Positions 4,218 to 5,285 of a stretch of 5,285 nt of DNA are shown piece by piece. A program made the translations under genes and the position numbers. The stretch lies in assembly GCA_002737585.1 (NCBI GenBank), contig NSIA01000173.1:1-5285 (forward strand). Direction: 5' to 3'. The notes under the pieces are model-generated. The model was not told where the DNA came from. It did no database searches and saw only the letters and a list, made by a program, of their open reading frames with translations. The stretch's first letter is position 1. Each line of letters begins with the position of its first letter. Source of the DNA: Planctomycetaceae bacterium. Lineage in GTDB: Bacteria > Planctomycetota > Phycisphaerae > Phycisphaerales > SM1A02.

Positions 4218-5285
4218 TTACGGCATCCGCTTGATCGGTGCCTCAATCCGCGTTCGTCCACCCATGTGAATGCGCAGTGGTTCCGGAATGTTGACGGTTC
4301 CGTCCGCGTTCTGGTGGATCTCAAGGAGCGGGATCAAGACGCGCGGACTTGCAATGACAGTGTTGTTCAATGCATACGCATGGTGTGTGCGACCTTCCGC
4401 GTCCTTGTAGCGCAGGTTGAGGCGGCGGCATTGGTAGTCACCCAGTCGGCTTGCGCTGTGGGTCTCGCCGTATTCACCGGTTGGTGATCCGTCCGAGCCA
4501 GCGTCGCCGCGACCCGGCATCCAGCATTCCACATCCACCATGTCTTCGTTCTTCATACCCAGGTCGCCCGTGCAGCACTGCAGCAAGCGGTAGGGCAGAT
4601 CAAGCGACTGCAGGATCTCCTCAACGAAGCCGAGCATCTTGGTGTGCCACGCGCGGCTTTCTGCCTCGTCGGCGCGGCATACCACCACTTGCTCCACCTT
4701 GTCGAATTGATGAATTCGGTAGAGACCCGCAGTGTCCTTGCCAGCAGCTCCCGCCTCGCGGCGGAAGCAGGTGCTGACCGTGGTGTAAGTGAGTGGTAGG
4801 GCGCTCTCCGGCAGAATCTCGTCAGCGTGGATTCCCATGAGCCCCACTTCGCCGGTGCCAGTGAGGAACAGATCATGGCCGCCGCCGCGCGCTGATTCCT
4901 CAACGTGGTACGCCTGCTCGCGCCCGAAGGGGAAGAAGCCGGTTCCCTGCATGCATTCTTCGCGCACGATGACCGGCACGCCCATCGCAGTGAATCCATG
5001 CTTCTCCACCATGTGATCGAACGCGTAGCGAAGCACTGCTTGGTGCAGGCGCATACCCATACCGGTCAAGATGTAGTGGCGGGTGCCGCCCATCTTTACA
5101 CCGCGCTCAAAGTCTGCCAGCCCAAGGTCACGCACTAACTCAAGGTGCGTCTTGGGCGCAAATCCTTTGTTCGCGGTGAAACTCTTTGCGGGATTGAAGC
5201 CCGCTGGATGCCACGTGCGCAATTCCACGTTGCCGCTTGCATCCGCGCCGCGCGGGATGTCTGCAGCTGGCGGCTGCGGCACGCG
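4218..5285 (-). CDS. serS: seryl-tRNA synthetase, catalytic domain (N-terminus outside window)
   Basis: SerRS charges tRNA-Ser (and tRNA-Sec) with serine in the cytoplasm. Numbering from the GTG at 5280-5282, a 354-residue segment is seen, starting at the hinge after the N-terminal coiled-coil arm (DASGNVELRTW at 14-24). LTGTGEVGL at 140-148 is the serine-site TxE region, with Gly where Ala or Ser is more usual. Class II motif 2 is at about 170-200 (TCFRREAG, then GLYRIHQFDKVE). VDVECWMPG is at 249-257, and DYQCRRLNLRY at 282-292. Motif 3 is at about 305-342 (LNNTVIASPRVLIPLLEIHQ, then IPEPLRIHMGG), with the invariant Arg314. An insertion of about ten residues (PGRGDAGSDGSPTGEYG) replaces the short loop usual after MPG. 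The frame continues past the window edge, so the GTG at 5282 is probably internal. The roughly 110-residue tRNA-binding arm lies beyond. Stop is TAA at 4218-4220. Confidence 0.97.
   Translation of the reverse strand, partial: RVPQPPAADIPRGADASGNVELRTWHPAGFNPAKSFTANKGFAPKTHLELVRDLGLADFERGVKMGGTRHYILTGMGMRLHQAVLRYAFDHMVEKHGFTAMGVPVIVREECMQGTGFFPFGREQAYHVEESARGGGHDLFLTGTGEVGLMGIHADEILPESALPLTYTTVSTCFRREAGAAGKDTAGLYRIHQFDKVEQVVVCRADEAESRAWHTKMLGFVEEILQSLDLPYRLLQCCTGDLGMKNEDMVDVECWMPGRGDAGSDGSPTGEYGETHSASRLGDYQCRRLNLRYKDAEGRTHHAYALNNTVIASPRVLIPLLEIHQNADGTVNIPEPLRIHMGGRTRIEAPIKRMP

Overview
The window looks like chromosomal DNA from a GC-rich planctomycete, most likely of the Phycisphaerae type. 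The best marker is the secreted protein at 1227-2222. It pairs a PMP-like beta-helix with a C-terminal double calcium-loop repeat (PADLDGNG...DLGRLLGAWG, then PADINGDG...DLGAMLGAWG), a style abundant in that group. The seryl-tRNA synthetase fits but is less specific. The taxon is inferred from these protein styles, not from a search.

Layout, left to right. (1) 1-394 (+): C-terminal kinase part of a HipA-family toxin, cut by the window edge, with a possible terminator after it. (2) 607-1164 (+): a small single-pass membrane protein of unknown function. The best ribosome-binding site and ATG, at 571-584, open a different reading frame, so the gene may be frameshifted. (3) 1227-2222 (-): exported beta-helix protein with a dockerin-like tail, convergent with (2). 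(4) 2223-2528: divergent intergenic region with a perfect 16-bp palindrome. (5) 2529-3413 (+): a regulator with an N-terminal winged helix and a C-terminal LuxR-type HTH. (6) 3425-3669 (-): remnant of a Fic/DOC-family gene, lacking its catalytic part, internally deleted and frameshifted. Two matched palindromes 31 bp apart lie at its broken 5' end. (7) 3848-3920 (-): tRNA-Asn(GUU) with its own promoter and a strong intrinsic terminator. (8) 4218-5285 (-): serS, lacking its N-terminal arm because of the window edge.

The right third (serS, tRNA-Asn) is core translation machinery. The left two thirds look accessory: a HipA-type toxin, an unrecognised membrane protein, an exported repeat protein, a regulator and a decaying Fic gene. 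The accessory genes begin just past the 3' end of the tRNA, a common integration boundary, but I found no duplicated tRNA 3' end in the window. The accessory genes do not form one obvious operon or pathway. I see no CRISPR array, rRNA, intact insertion sequence or clear new multi-gene system. The most unusual signals are the two co-varying palindromes beside the Fic remnant, the two-ended DNA-binding regulator with its upstream palindrome, and the start-frame conflict of the membrane protein.
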